Of a stretch of DNA of 64,000 nt, positions 25,467 through 37,910 are shown piece by piece. The stretch is from positions 1,426,001-1,490,000 of the forward strand of contig JAWZYV010011619.1 of assembly GCA_038373885.1 (NCBI GenBank), given 5' to 3'. The DNA comes from Cheiracanthium punctorium (Eukaryota > Arthropoda > Arachnida > Araneae > Cheiracanthiidae). A model generated the notes under the pieces. That model did not search any database. It saw only the letters and a list, made by a program, of their open reading frames with translations, and had not been told where the DNA came from. The position numbers were made by a program, and so were the translations under genes. The number at the start of each line of letters is the position of its first letter. Within the stretch, counting starts at the first letter, position 1.

Positions 25467-25504
25467 AGAAAATAAGGTCTTAATTGTATAAGACCTTATT
25501 TTCT
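25467..25504. repeat. Perfect 16-bp inverted repeat with 6-nt loop
   Basis: AGAAAATAAGGTCTTA, loop ATTGTA, exact complement. It stands alone in AT-rich sequence and is not at the end of a recognised element. Confidence 0.9.
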
Positions 25505-25689
25505 CACTTAATATGCTGTTTAAGGAATGACGTTATTTTAAACATTATTTATCTATATTTATTTATGGTATGGTCTAACGTAAAATCATTTTAATCTTAA
25601 ACTGAAAAAAGATATTTATACACCGCAGAGACACCCAATTTAAAAAAAAAAAATTCACCATCGAACTGAAATATGCAGGAGAATATAGT

Positions 25690-27789
25690 CAGGGTTGGCC
25701 AATGCTGGTAATTTTTTACCTGGTAATGCTGGTAATTAACTGTAATACTTTTCCGATAGATTGTACATAAAGCCAATAACCTTTATCGGATTCCACTTTA
25801 GAAAAAATGAAATCAGACATATGCTACACGCTAGATTTGCAGTTAACGTCGACGATCAACACAGCTGAATTTCGCACCACGGACATTGCTCGACACATTC
25901 CGGACAATTTTGTGGATTCGAATTTGGTGCAAGTGTTTTCAACTGTTGAAAATGATCAGGAGTCACGGAGAGTGAAGTGACTGATAAAGAAGTGCCACCG
26001 CTTCGGAAGCCTCAAAGGTTGCTCACATGAAGAAATTTTGAAGACCGCTGTGGCTTTGTTATCCACATTTCAAACGCCGAGGCATTTTTGCGCTTTGACT
26101 TAAATCATATATCTGCAGGATACTATGTCAGAAGAAAAAAAAAAAGTCCGTACATGGACTCTGCATGGCTATAAATGTTGAGATTTCGTTAGGGAATATC
26201 TTCACGATGTCTGATAACTTACGAAACCGAGACGCTTTCCAGCATGTTTATTAAAAAAAATAAATTTTAAAAAAATCATATACCAACCGCAAGGTATTCT
26301 GTCTCTAAAAATCTGGCTAAAAGAAGTCACCCGGTCAAAACACATATGAAAAATTATTCTTCGACTTCTCATTCGGGAATGCTTCAAAGGGCCTGATTAT
26401 GACATTTCTGTGTAAAGGCCACTTATCAAATGCTGTACCCTTATGTAAAACACAAGCTGACTCAAATTTTTTGCCCCTAAATATAAATATAAATTACATT
26501 TTTGGTCTATTTATTACAAATGCGCCAAAGGCACGAGACTGAAATGCCGCCAGCGCTCTAATCAGAGCTTGAGACCTCGTCAGTTAAACAGCAAGAACTA
26601 CATTGCATCTTGTAATGAAAAATTTACTTGTGTCTATTTAAAATTTGTCAAACATTTAGCGATGAGGCGGCAAAAAACACAGGTTCATAAAATTACACTC
26701 TGCAGCCGTAAAAAAAATTATGATAACGCACGGTACTTAAAAAACCGTCTGTTTCTAAAGACTATTGCAGAATAAACATATTAAAAATAACGGCTTGTGA
26801 AAGCCAAGTAAACAAGACGCGCTGTTAGAGCAGTTGAACAAAGGGGGGATAGCTTAAGAATTATGCTAAAACCGAACTTAATATTGTCGAGGACAAAACC
26901 TTGGCCGAGAACCAATGCAAATTAAAGAGCAACTTTTAAATTTAGTCCAATGAAATTAAAGCCCAATGAGATTAAAGTCTAATGAAATGAAGCCGCGAAC
27001 AAATAATGTTAAAGGTGGTGCAAGGCACTAAAATAGAATATGCCAAAAAAGCACCAAGAGAGGGAAATCAAAAATTCGTTATGATTGCTATTCTGACGTA
27101 CCCGAATTTACTTTTAGCCCGGAAGGCGACTTACTGACGAGAAAAATAAACAATTAACAGACAATTGCAAGCGATAAAAGCGGAAATACAGATTGTAAGC
27201 GAAAGCGAGGGAAATTGAGAACAGAAAAATAAGTTAGAATACCTGATTTTCAATGGATTAAATTTAAGATACAGAAAGTAAATGAGAATTAATTTTAAGT
27301 ATGTGATCTACATCAATCATCCATCGTATGGAAGACGGAAAAGAATATGAGGTCAAACAATATAACCACGAGTTATTTTGTTTTCGTGAGCCTTGATAGC
27401 TTGTAATGTGCTTTTAATGCAGTTTTCTATATTGGGAGGAAAAGAAAAAGTCTAAACTTTGCTCAATTGAATAAAACAAACAAACAAAAATTTGAAGAAA
27501 CTCGGTTTTTTATATCTTAAATTCATTTTTCCAAATCTTTCAGTAATTTCAGCACACACTTAAGTTCTCAATTTTCCGTGATGGAGTAAAACCAAATTAT
27601 CTAGGGTCGTTCTTGACAGTATTTCTTTTTAAATTTTTATTTATATAATTTTTTTTAAATGCGTATAAATTATTTTTATCCCTATCAAATTGAGATATGT
27701 AGGAAAAGTTTTCCTTTTAACAAGCCTTTCCTATGATTCACTTTAATCAAAAGTTATCGTCAGAAGTAATAAAAAAATGGCTAACCCTG
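25690..27789. mobile_element. Possible hAT-like remnant
   Basis: Left end CAGGGTTGGCCA; right end reverse-complements to CAGGGTTAGCCA (11 of 12). CAGGG termini are common in hAT elements. The expected 8-bp flanking duplication is not seen. The interior has a 56-codon frame (25808-25978, starting MKSDICYTLDLQL) of unknown family. Two unrelated ends are a real alternative. Confidence 0.3.
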
Positions 27790-28136
27790 ACAGCATTCCC
27801 CAAAGTATTTTGTATGAAAAAGTTGCAAAATTATTTCGCTCTATTATAACGCTAAATGAAATTATTTGAACTTGTTCTCAGTTTCAAAGAAGCTCACTTT
27901 AATATACATTCAGAAAAAAAAAGTATGACTAGATGGAGATCACATAGTAAAAAAATTCCTTAAAACACCTATATAATCATGTGCACGTTCCTGGTATACA
28001 AAATTATGGTAGACATTTTTGGTGGATAGTGGAGCTTTAATATAAAAGCTCATCTGATTTTTCATTCACTATTAGGCACTGAGAGATACTTGGTAAAAGT
28101 TATCTCCGTCTTAGTTTTTGTCTTAGAAAATATGTT

Positions 28137-28335
28137 TTGCCCAATTATTTTTGTTTGTTACAGAAACTGTCACCGGAAGAGAAGGCAACATAACAGTACA
28201 AGAGCTGCAACATTAAGGAAAGGAACAGTGAGTTCTGGAGATGTATCGACGGATCTGTCATTTAGTAGGGTGTCACACAAACCTGTGAAAAATAATAACA
28301 ACAATTTAGCTAACATACTCATGATTATTTTTTAA
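28137..28335 (+). CDS. Candidate C-terminal exon, unrecognised
   Basis: Preceded by a pyrimidine-rich acceptor TTTTTGTTTGTTACAG at about 28148-28163. One frame carries a hydrophobic stretch then NCHRKRRQHNST and a Ser/Lys-rich tail. Another frame reads TVTGREGNITVQELQH and then stops. Either could be the end of a plus-strand gene whose other exons I cannot find. It may also be chance. Confidence 0.15.
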
Positions 28336-29660
28336 TGTATATAAATAATATTTCATGCAGTATAAGCATTTGATTTCTGAGTGTTCTATTGAATGGTCAA
28401 AATACAAATTCTAGTGAGTTATTTTTTACCCAAATAAACCGGATGCAATTGATATCATTATATGACAAACAAATGTCTCAAATGGGACTTGAGATCAAGT
28501 AGCAAATTGCGGTTTATTAAACGTATGTCAATGAAAATGACATTTTTATTTACAGTTTGCTTTTCAGAATAGCTAAATGAACTGGGAAAAAATCTCTTTA
28601 GAATATTGGATGTTAAAAAAGAACATATAAAACACCACAAGCTTAAAAATATTTAAAATATTCTTCAAAAATACGAAAATTGGCTATCAACGTGTCCGTC
28701 ATTTCCAGACGCATACCACCCAGTGAAACCTTCGAAAGTTGGACACTTGCAGTTCCTACTAAAAGTTTCAGCTTATGGAGGTGCAAGTAAATGTTATGAT
28801 CCTGTTTCGTTCCCAGGAAAATTTGCCCAGTTTTTGGGGGTGCGAAATTGGGAGGTTTCACTGGATAAATTTAGCAAAATGTATCACTGTGCGAAATATT
28901 ATTTATAAAATACAATTTTTAATAGAGCACAAAGGCTCCTTGTGTATTTTTTACATGAATAATTAGGACTAGAGGTATATTGTCAGTGTACGGTTTGTAC
29001 ACTGTTGTTGTAGCAGAAGACAAAACATTGTAACTAAAGTGGTCGTATTGTTGATACACACTCTTACAGGTTGAAAATAAATCTGCGATTAAATCGAATT
29101 GTTATTTAATAATACTTCAACGGAAATAGAAATTATTATCTTGAGGGTGAAACATCCAAAGGATCCAAATGTGAATTGCAGCCGACGGTGAGAAGTTTGA
29201 ACAAGTCAAATTTAAGTTATAATATCGTTATACCTAGATTTTCTTTCTCAGGTCGTTTCGTCATGCCAGAGTATAGGAAATCACGAAAAAGCAAATTCGC
29301 ATTTTAACTTTTCTATTCTTCGCATTAATGTCCACAAGATGTCTTTTCGTATTAAATCAACGATGCTCTACAGATTTTAAAATCACTTTTTTCCCCTTTT
29401 TTCCTTCCTTCTTCGAGATAGGAATGCAAAATCCGCAGACCATGTGGCACTGTAGTTGTTTTCATTCAGTAGCTCATTTCTACTTTACTATATACCAAGA
29501 CATCACTTTTATGAATATTCCAATCGCCGTTCCGTAGGTAAGATGGTGGCAAGGTCCTTTTGTGGGTATACTGTGGGTGCCCTGGACAGTTGTCAGAAAA
29601 AAATGCTCCATGACAAAATTTCTCAATTTTATTTGTTAGCAATTGCATCCGTTTAAAGTT

Positions 29661-29666
29661 TTTATT
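29661..29666 (-). terminator. Candidate polyadenylation signal
   Basis: AATAAA on the minus strand, about 142 bases beyond the TAA stop of the minus-strand gene. Plausible if 29808 is the true stop. In DNA this AT-rich the hexamer also occurs by chance. Confidence 0.35.
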
Positions 29667-29807
29667 TAGTACCTATCTGTTTTCATCTTTCCCGGCATAA
29701 AGAACAAGCTTCATGGCTTGATTCAAAGATCTCATAAATATCCTAAAATTCAACTAATATAAATTGGTGTATTTTGTAGCAAACACGCATGCAACAAATT
29801 GTTTAAT

Positions 29808-29942
29808 TTATATTATAAAATTATGATCACCAGCTGAGGAAATGTTAAATGTGAAATTTCCAGTTATTCCTGGTTCAATTGTTCTGCGGCAGGTATCATG
29901 AATTCCGGTAAGATGTGTAGTTTTGTCACTGTTCCAGTATAC
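29808..29942 (-). CDS. Exon 8 (last found) of the DUF7042/7043/7045-like gene
   Basis: Acceptor CTTTATTTTAG then phase-0 start VYWNSDKTTHLTGIHDTC..., 44 codons and TAA. It joins exon 7 as ...YCF|VYWN, the same split seen between exons 2 and 3 (RCF|VFDY). Content continues TIEPGITGNFTFNISSAG, resembling the end of a small cysteine-rich extracellular domain. Oddity: a possible donor (CAGCTG|GTGATC) lies about 20 bases before the stop, so the last few residues could be read-through into an intron, with further exons downstream. I found none between 29.8 kb and the left edge. Confidence 0.8.
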   Translation of the reverse strand, partial: VYWNSDKTTHLTGIHDTCRRTIEPGITGNFTFNISSAGDHNFII

Positions 29943-30285
29943 CTAAAATAAAGAAAACATAATCGATTTAGATGATTAATAGTACAAGTAAATACAGGGG
30001 ATATTTACCTTTTAAAATAATTTGTTCAGTTATATTTTATAAGATCATTATTAACAATTTCATAAATATTAAACAGCTAATATTTCCATTTTATTGCTGA
30101 GATTGAAAGGAAATTTTATTAGGTAAACAATTTTAAATAAAAGACCCATGCATGAAAACTGAAAATAGCCTTACTAACATTTTTTCAATCGTTTATGTAT
30201 ATATGTTACAAATTTTAGAAAAAAAAAAAAAATCTTTTCTTTTTTCAAATGGATAGATGTATAATTTTACATTAGGGGAGGTATG

Positions 30286-30316
<31 letters not shown>

Positions 30317-33134
30317 ACTTTTCTATTTTTTATTCTTATCTGTTAACAGGACATCACTGTGTTCCTTGTGCCTTTACAAGCTAGCACAATTATTTTTCAA
30401 GAAAGTAATTATAATTTTTGATAGCAAGTGGTAAAGTCTGTTCATCTTAAGTTGGAAAATGTGCCTCGTACATGGGGAAAGTTCTCCAGCCTACCAAAAA
30501 TACACAGGGGTGAATTTGTCAGATGTACTTGCAAAACTTGTAAACGGTTAAGCACAGGTAATAAACCTTGTTTATTACTTAATATGTATTTTCTATTGCA
30601 AAATATGAAGGCATAATAAAAGTAGGCACGATAATAATAGAGTAACTGGATATGAGAGAAACAAATACCACTTAATAATTTTACAAAAAACTGTCACAAA
30701 GCAATTTTAAAAAGACGTCTTTTTTTGTTAAATGCTTCATTGCCTGAATCCCAGTGAACGCAAACAAAATATGTAACATCTGCTTTGGTGCAGTGTTCAT
30801 GCGCCATTTCTTACATTTCGTGCACCGCACCAATTTTTCTTTTGTATTAGACAATATACCATGCTAATTTACTTTTTTACGAGACCTGAAGTTTTAATGA
30901 CTTTTACGTGTACAGATGATGGCCCAAGAAGCTTCCTGGCCAGAATTGGATATTGTATTTTCTACCCTTTTTATGTGATTGCTTTTGAAGTTTATTCTTT
31001 TTTTTTTAGATAAATTATCAGTTTATTTTTAAAGGGAATATCAATCACTAACTTCCGTTTATTTTTCTTTCCACGACGAATTTTCTTCGTAGGGTGGAAG
31101 TAAGCAAGTTTTCCAACGAGATATGTGTTGGAATATGCGCCCCGTATGCTGCTGAAAACCTGCCACGTCTTCCTTATTGGAACTTTCACACTACCTTGAC
31201 GAGGAGCAATGTACGTTATTTGCAAAACAAGCGCACAGACAGCCACGTGAAGAAACAAACCCCTTTTTAGTATGAGAAATATCAAAATAGTAAGTTTAAT
31301 TCTAGTACGTATATTTTTATTTGGATGAAGATCTAAAGTTTACTCGCTATGAAAAAATTTAGAAAATATCGTCTTCCGACAATTTCACAGCAACTGCTGA
31401 ACTGATATTTTCGTATGTGATCTGTGGTAAGTCGCTACTTCAGCTAGTTTGTCCCTTCGCGACATCTAACGGCTTATTTTAAAACTAAATAGACTTGGAA
31501 AGCGTGCCCCTTTGTAAAACATGTCCTGATCTCCACTCTTCAGAAAATTAGCAAAATTGATTATCTGTATTATTATGTATAAGGTAGGCATAAGATTTAA
31601 TTTGTTTTTTGGTGTCGTTTTCCAGATTGGGGTTTTGAAAATGCAGAATATTTGATCTCGAAAAATGAAAAAAAGAAACAATAAATATTAGTGCATTAGA
31701 GACATTATTTTAGAATTTCATCTATAATGTCTTCATAGGTTAATTCCTAAAAACTAGACATACATTTATTCAGGTTTTGAGTAAATGAATTTTGATTCTG
31801 AAAAATAATATCCACAAACTTGCTCCAACATTCTTACTGTAATCTCCTCATCAGCTTGCCTTTCGGGATCAAAGTCTACTACTGTCTTTGGGGTGGGGAA
31901 TCTTATGAAAACTGAATAAAAAACCGGCAGAGACATTGATATGTGTTCTTATTTACTTATTTTTTTGTGAGGTTTTGTTTTACTTTATTTTATTTATTTT
32001 TTTAAAGGCTGGATTTTACATATTATACCATACGTTATTCAAACGTTTTGATCTGTGAAAAAGGTAATGCAATTCAATAACATTTCTGTGTTTATTTTCC
32101 CACTTTTACTTGTTAGATACTGTTACAAAATTGTAATGTTGTTTTCCCGCTCCAATGTGCATAGGCTAGGAAGTGCGTCGTACAGGCATTATTGCAAATG
32201 AAATAAGTATGCAACTCCTTGTCCTCCGCAAAAAACTTGGCGATCATTTTGGCGACTAAAAGAAGTCAACACAGTCTCGAAACTGGTGAAATTTTGACTC
32301 TAGGGGAGATGTTTCTGGGAAATCCTAGAAAAGATTATGTTATTTCCTATGTGACGTCACATCCGCTTTCGATTCTATAAAGAAGTCGCTCTCTTAGTGG
32401 GTTAGTATGTGATAGAACGCGAATATTGCAGATCAAGGCGATACAACTGGTACTGCCGTTTGAATAGCGTTATTGTTGTGATATTTCAATGATCCGCTGT
32501 TATGTTAAATGCTTTATTTATTGTGAGATATAACGCTTCGTTTTGTCAAATAAATTATTTTCAATTGTTCGAACTTGTTGAACTCTTTTAGAATACACCA
32601 ACCGCATATTTTGCAACAGCACTTTCCATTGGAAATTTCGGATGAAAAGTTGGACCAGTTATATCGATTTTATTCTTAGGAGTTTTTCCTGTGACATGCT
32701 TGGATTTATAGGAAAATAGTTTAACAAATAAGTTACTGCTCCCTTTTCCCCGAAAAAATTGTAACAAAATATAATAAATAAGAAAATTCTTTGTCACTGG
32801 CATATTTATAGTTTACTTTAAGAGTATTCTTAACATTTCCTAGTTAGCGAAAAATACTTGTACTACTATCTTTATAATAATAGAATTTCATAACTTGCAT
32901 CGATGATTGCATGTTTCCAGAGAGGTATGAAATTATCTTTCTATTTAATGCTAATTTTCAAAGAACGACTTTTCAAATAAACACAGTAAGTGGGAATAAG
33001 AGTATTTTAAATCGCAATGGATAAACATAATGTTACAGCGTATATTAATTCTCTCCTGCAAAAAGATATTTTAATTTCATGTTTTCATTTGGAACAAATA
33101 CCAGAAAATTTATTCATCATAATAGAATACTCAC
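29943..33134 (-). other. Intron 7
   Basis: 3192 bp between a GTGAGT donor and a TTTATTTTAG acceptor. Contains an (AT)n tract at about 30284-30312 and unassigned frames near 30428-30616 (plus) and 31070-31285 (both strands). No recognised transposon. Confidence 0.75.
31046..31285 (-). CDS. Unassigned ORF inside intron 7
   Basis: A GC-richer patch. The minus frame starts hydrophobic (FLHVAVCALVLQITYI) like a signal peptide and continues basic (KKIRRGKKNKRK). The plus strand at about 31050-31270 is also open (for example CVGICAPYAAENLPRLPYW). Both frames lack ATG starts that fit, and neither is a family I know. It could be an old retroposed fragment. Confidence 0.15.
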
Positions 33135-33220
33135 AAAACAGTATTTTGTTTTTGCATTTTTAAGTCCAGTTACCAAATAGCTTCTACCATTTTCTTCCCA
33201 ATCAGCATGACAGTGAAAAC
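33135..33220 (-). CDS. Exon 7 of the DUF7042/7043/7045-like gene
   Basis: Acceptor TTTTTAAAG, donor GTGAGT. Starts in phase 1 (the codon completes to Gly) and ends in phase 0 after ...KTKYCF. Residues FHCHADWEENGRSYLVTGL. The pattern C-x3-W-x5-YLV...CF is shared with exon 2 (CLAVWKEGSAHYLVG...RCF), so the two are likely copies of one module. Confidence 0.88.
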
Positions 33221-33530
33221 CTTTAAAAATTACAACAAACATTTAAAACAGAAATAAAAAAAGAAGTTGGATGCAACATTAATTTTATACAGATTAATTT
33301 TTCTTAAATTACCACTGAACTTTACGAAATATTTTTAACGATTCATAAAACGGTCTGCACTAGATTTTTAACCTGAAATTCGCATAAACATATGCTATAA
33401 CAAGTCAGAAAAAGAACAGTTCCTTTGACGTGACCGGTTGAGTGCCAGTGTCGCTATACGAGTCCAGTCTCATGTCGGTCACGATACGTACAATAACGCA
33501 CAGTATTTGAAAATAATTTAGCAGCTATTA

Positions 33531-33670
33531 AGGGGCCGTCCACAAAATGATGTCACGGTTGGAGGGGAGGAGGTTCGTGAAATTGTGACAGCTAGTGACA
33601 AGGAGGGGGTGAGGTAACAGAAAGTGCGACTTCACATATATATTTTGACTTAAAAAAATAAATAAATAAA
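33531..33670. mobile_element. One-ended TIR fragment
   Basis: TTAAGGGGCCGTCCACAAAATG followed by ATGTCACGGTTGGAGGGG resembles the terminus of a widespread animal MITE type (GGGGCCGTxCAxAAATxACGTCAC). No opposite end is found before the SINE at 33713, so it is truncated. The family label is from memory. Confidence 0.4.
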
Positions 33671-33712
33671 ACAAAGTCAGCGGATCAAATTTTGAAGTTC
33701 ATTTGAAATACC

Positions 33713-33905
33713 AGAGCTCTCGAAACTGTAAGGCTGGAGGTGCCAAGTTCAAACTCCTGCCGCGCCTGTCGACCTAGCCGTTCGGAGTTTTCCGTGGTTT
33801 TCTCCTAAACCTCGCGCAAATGTGGGATAGGATCCCCTAGAAAGTCCACCACGGACGGCATTCCCCCCTATAGGCTTAGGAAAGTAGTGCAGTGAATCGA
33901 CCTTA
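33713..33905 (+). mobile_element. tRNA-derived SINE, family 1, 5'-truncated
   Basis: Matches the 12383-12600 copy from CTCGAAACTGxAAGG onward, including a decayed B box (AGTTCAAACTC, 33746-33756) and the core GTCGACCTAGCCGTTCGGAG (from 33768). The A box portion is missing, as is usual for incomplete reverse transcription. Confidence 0.75.
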
Positions 33906-35304
33906 ATCCACAAACACTTGAAATTCCATAATTGGATGGTTTTTCTTGACCTTTTCACGCCGAAAAGATTTTGACCCTGTTGCTTTAAAACGAAAGGAAT
34001 TTCTACAGCAGGCTTTCCCCCTTTCAGTGATCCTTCAGATGAAATTGCTCATTGTGCAACAATAGCTGACGGATTACTCTTTCTCGGCCACAAAATAAAA
34101 CGAAATTATTGAACAAGGGAATTTTATACTATTTACTTTTTGTTAAACTGTGCAGCAAGTAGAATGATGGATGTATGTTGACATGTCTCCCCGACCCTCC
34201 GGTACAGTTGAACAATAACAGAGGGAAGAAAGCATTGTTTGGTCAAAATGAGAACCATGCCTGTCCTTTAAGACTGGCTCAAAAATTTACCACCCGTCTT
34301 CAAAGGGTTAAATCGGAACTAAAACAACTTTAAAACGATTTAATTTTCGCTTTTATTCTTTTCTTTTCAAAAAGGTATTCAGTGTAGGTCTGAGAAAATG
34401 AAATCAGCAGAAATTCTTCGCTGTAGGATTGAATATAATACTTCCTATTTCTAATGAAATCATTACTACTTTAGTTCCCAGGTCCATGAAAATCTCATAT
34501 CTGTTGATTCCCAGGGAAACGTCCAAAAAGTGCCTTTCCCATTGAAGGAAAGCGGGTACTTATATGACTTAGTTTGTAACAGTTTGGAGCCTACCTTCTT
34601 GACTACGAGCGAGATGCTTCGTATTGTGCTAATCAAAAGATCTATTGTAGCTGCTTCATAATGCATTGCACCTAATACATCACACTTAATACATCACGCA
34701 GACCATGGATACACGAATTATCTGTCCCCCCTCTTCCATAAGTTCTCAAGCCTCAAGGAGTGTAAAACGGTCAATAACTCCTATGTCGGGCGGGAAATAA
34801 CTCTCTCTTGGGCTGCCAGGCCGTTTTGGGGGCACATTTCGGCCAGGCGTTGGCTGGTACGGGGGCTGAAGAGTTAAAACCACGGTGATGAGTGTATCAA
34901 TTGCGTGATGGCACATGTACCCTCGCTGTACAAGACCCCCACACATTCTGGAGTTGGTTGATATCTATACGTCTCTGTCTGGGATGATATTGGCACCTAT
35001 TTACTCAAGCACAGCTTGTGATGAAAATCACATTTTTTTTTTATCCATTTTGGTTTTTTTTTCTATTTGTTAATCAGTGTTGAAGCAATTATTTTCCCTT
35101 TTTATTCAGTTACATATTTCCTTAATTTGGCTTTCAAAATATATATTTGGTTTATCTTTTTTTAAGTTTTACGTAATTCTGAGTATTTAATCATGTTTTT
35201 TAAATGCAGGTATCATTCCCGGAGCTCATTTAAACAATATAAGTTATACCTAAAATTAACTACTTTATAAATTATACCTAAAATTAACTAGCAATATCGT
35301 AACG

Positions 35305-35440
35305 TGACGTCGCGAATGAGTCACAAATGAGTCGCCTTGACTGTTAAATGTCCTTCCGCGGTAACGTCACGTCACCGTGAAGTAACATTGAGATGCGCTA
35401 TGTTTGACATTGTAACTTCAATGTGATGTCGCAGCGACGT
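35305..35440. repeat. Second GTGAC/GTCAC/GTCGC cluster
   Basis: Words such as ACGTGACGTCGCG, GAGTCACAAATGAGTCGCC and ACGTCACGTCACCGTG resemble the cluster at 11460-11755. It lies 24 kb away, so this looks like a dispersed family rather than a single local array. Confidence 0.45.
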
Positions 35441-36990
35441 TTTCAAAACATCTGCTGCGTTGCACCTATTTAATGATGAGGTTAACTATGGGTTCAAAAT
35501 TAAAAATGAACTGTAGAAAAAATAAAATCAAAACTATAATCTTCTAAAAATTACATCGTCATATTTATCATCCCCCTCCCTTGAATCTTTTCAAGATCTT
35601 GCTTTTCGCCAATACGGACTTACAAGCATTTAAATCAATCCTTAAATTCAAAACTCTACTTCGAACACTCTCAAAGTATAAATAACCCTTCCTCTCCGCA
35701 GGAAAAGAAACAGAAGCAAAACCCACCAATTCACCCCTTTCTTACTTACCACCTACGGTAAAATCGTAATTACCAGTCAAAAAAGCCTTCAAAAAACAAT
35801 TTTGAGACGCTCTTCACAGAAAAGCCCATTTACTCACTCTTCACGTCGCTGAAAGAGGCGCAGCTGGTGAGGAACTCAATGGCATCATTAGACCGGCATC
35901 CCACGACTCTGGCAGCAGAATCCCTGCAGAGTTCCGGCCTGAAAGAGGTTGTGGACACCTTTCCCACTTGGACGTGGAGTCCATTTGTTTCGACCAGCTG
36001 CGGACACCCCGAAGGTGAAGCGGAATGCGCTGGAATGGAAGAGAGAAAGAGGAAGATATTCGTGATTAAGATGGTTTCTTTCTTTTTTCTTTTTTTTTTT
36101 CAGAAATGCAACAGTCTTAGACATGTGATATATTGTACTGGATATTTCTAAGAAAAGTATGTTGAATATTTGAGTGGAAAATATGTTTTTTTTTTCTTTT
36201 ATGGAGTGAACTTAATAAATACATTACGGGAAAGAACTGAGTAAAAACTATTTTTTCTTACTAAAAAGAAAAGCTGTATTGATATTTTGATTCATTAACG
36301 GCAAAGGCAAGTATTCTTTGTAATTGTACTCGCGATTTCAAAATATTCACTTACAGCTTCGAGCTTCCAGAAATGCTAATTTTCAAGCTAAATATGTAAC
36401 ATTAAAAACAATAGCATTGATATTAATCATAGTAATATATTAAACAAAATGTACGCATATTTTTTCTAATTTTTCTTCTTTAAGTTTTTGCTCGAAAAAC
36501 GTTAGTCAAGAAGAGGAGGACCAAAAGAGGACAGCTTTAAATTTGAGTAAGTTCGTCCGGTTTTCTCAAAATTATGCTGCAAATAAAAGTTTCACATAAA
36601 ATTAATACAACGCGCCGCATAAATATCATAAATATAAATTTTGCTGCATCTTCTAAAACATTTAATATTATTGAGAAGAAGTTTCAGAAAAGAATTCGTG
36701 CCAGTTCTCGGCAGAAGTTGAATCTCCTCATACTGAAGTCTCTTTTCATAAATGATTCTGCAAAACTTATGTTTCTCAGACATTAAGTACATCGTAAGAG
36801 CTACTCGACCTTTTCTGAAATTGTTTTTCGATACCGATAACCTCAGATTTTCATGAATTCAATATTATTGAAATAATGCGCTTTTTTAATTTGTAATTGC
36901 ATCTGATGGAACGGAAAACATGTGCAATGTAACATGGTCAAAAACATGTTTATTGCGTTTATTTTGATGCAAATATAATGTTTTCTAACA

Positions 36991-37910
36991 TAGGGGGAGG
37001 TGGCCCAAAATGATCCCCTTAAGAGTGAAACTTGCATAAAATACCATAAATGTTAACTGAAACTTTGGCCCTTTGCCACAATATTTTACACTACATTTTG
37101 CACCATAAACATATTTTAATAATATTTTAAACCAAGTTATGAAAAAAATAGAATTTTAAAAATGTGTCAAAAGGATCATTCTACCCGCACCCAAAGGCAA
37201 AATGATCCTTCATTCAAAAATAATTGTAATTTTTTTTTTTTATCGGCAAAATAAAAGATGTAAAAATATTTATGACTGTACTTAATGAAAGAAAATGAGT
37301 TTTACAATCATATAGTATGCATAATTTATTTTTTAAAAAATTTAAAATAAAAAAGTGTCACGAAAACTAGAGTGTAAAATTTCAAAATTATAATTAAAAA
37401 ATTATGGCTTACAATAAATACAGAAATAAATTAAATAATGTAATGGGAAGTCATGCATTTTGAGAACGTCTGAAGGGCTGTCATGATGACTGGAATCAGA
37501 TACTCGATTTTCTTGAGTCAATGGATCATTTTACCCTGCAGTATGGCTGCCCACTTTAGGTCCTGTTACCGGAACACGCCAAGAAACATAAAAAACTAAA
37601 CAAGTGTAATCCACATCTAAAAATATTCTCTATTCATCAAAAACAAGTCATATTTCTCTGCATTAAAGACTGTATTTCTAAATAAATAGAAAAGCTAGTT
37701 CTTACCTTATAAAGAGATATGATAAATCTCAGTTTTTTGAAAAATTCTACTCACACACGTGATACACCGATCACTTAAATATCGCCATTGCTTCTTCTTG
37801 ACTTGGCACAACTAGTTTATTTGCTACCTAGTAGATAGCACTGCCTATATGGAAGGAAACATGGGCGGATCGTTTTCCCCGCTAGAATCATTTTAGGCCA
37901 CCTTCCCCTA
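36991..37910. mobile_element. Non-autonomous pogo/Tigger-like TIR element
   Basis: 920 bp. Left TA-GGGGGAGGTGGCCCAAAAT; right end reverse-complements to TA-GGGGAAGGTGGCCTAAAAT. TA flanks both ends. The word GGATCATT or its complement recurs near the ends and inside (about 37010, 37171, 37202, 37523). No transposase frame. Similar in style to 3888-4716. Confidence 0.75.

Noticed and set aside
34746..34946. Minus-strand frame rich in Pro/Arg
   Set aside because: GC-rich repeat-like patch with no motif, and no join to the host gene exons.
35867..36151. Open frames on both strands in a GC-rich patch
   Set aside because: The plus and minus frames both look protein-like, run into T/A homopolymers and lack splice context. 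More likely an unclassified repeat than an exon.
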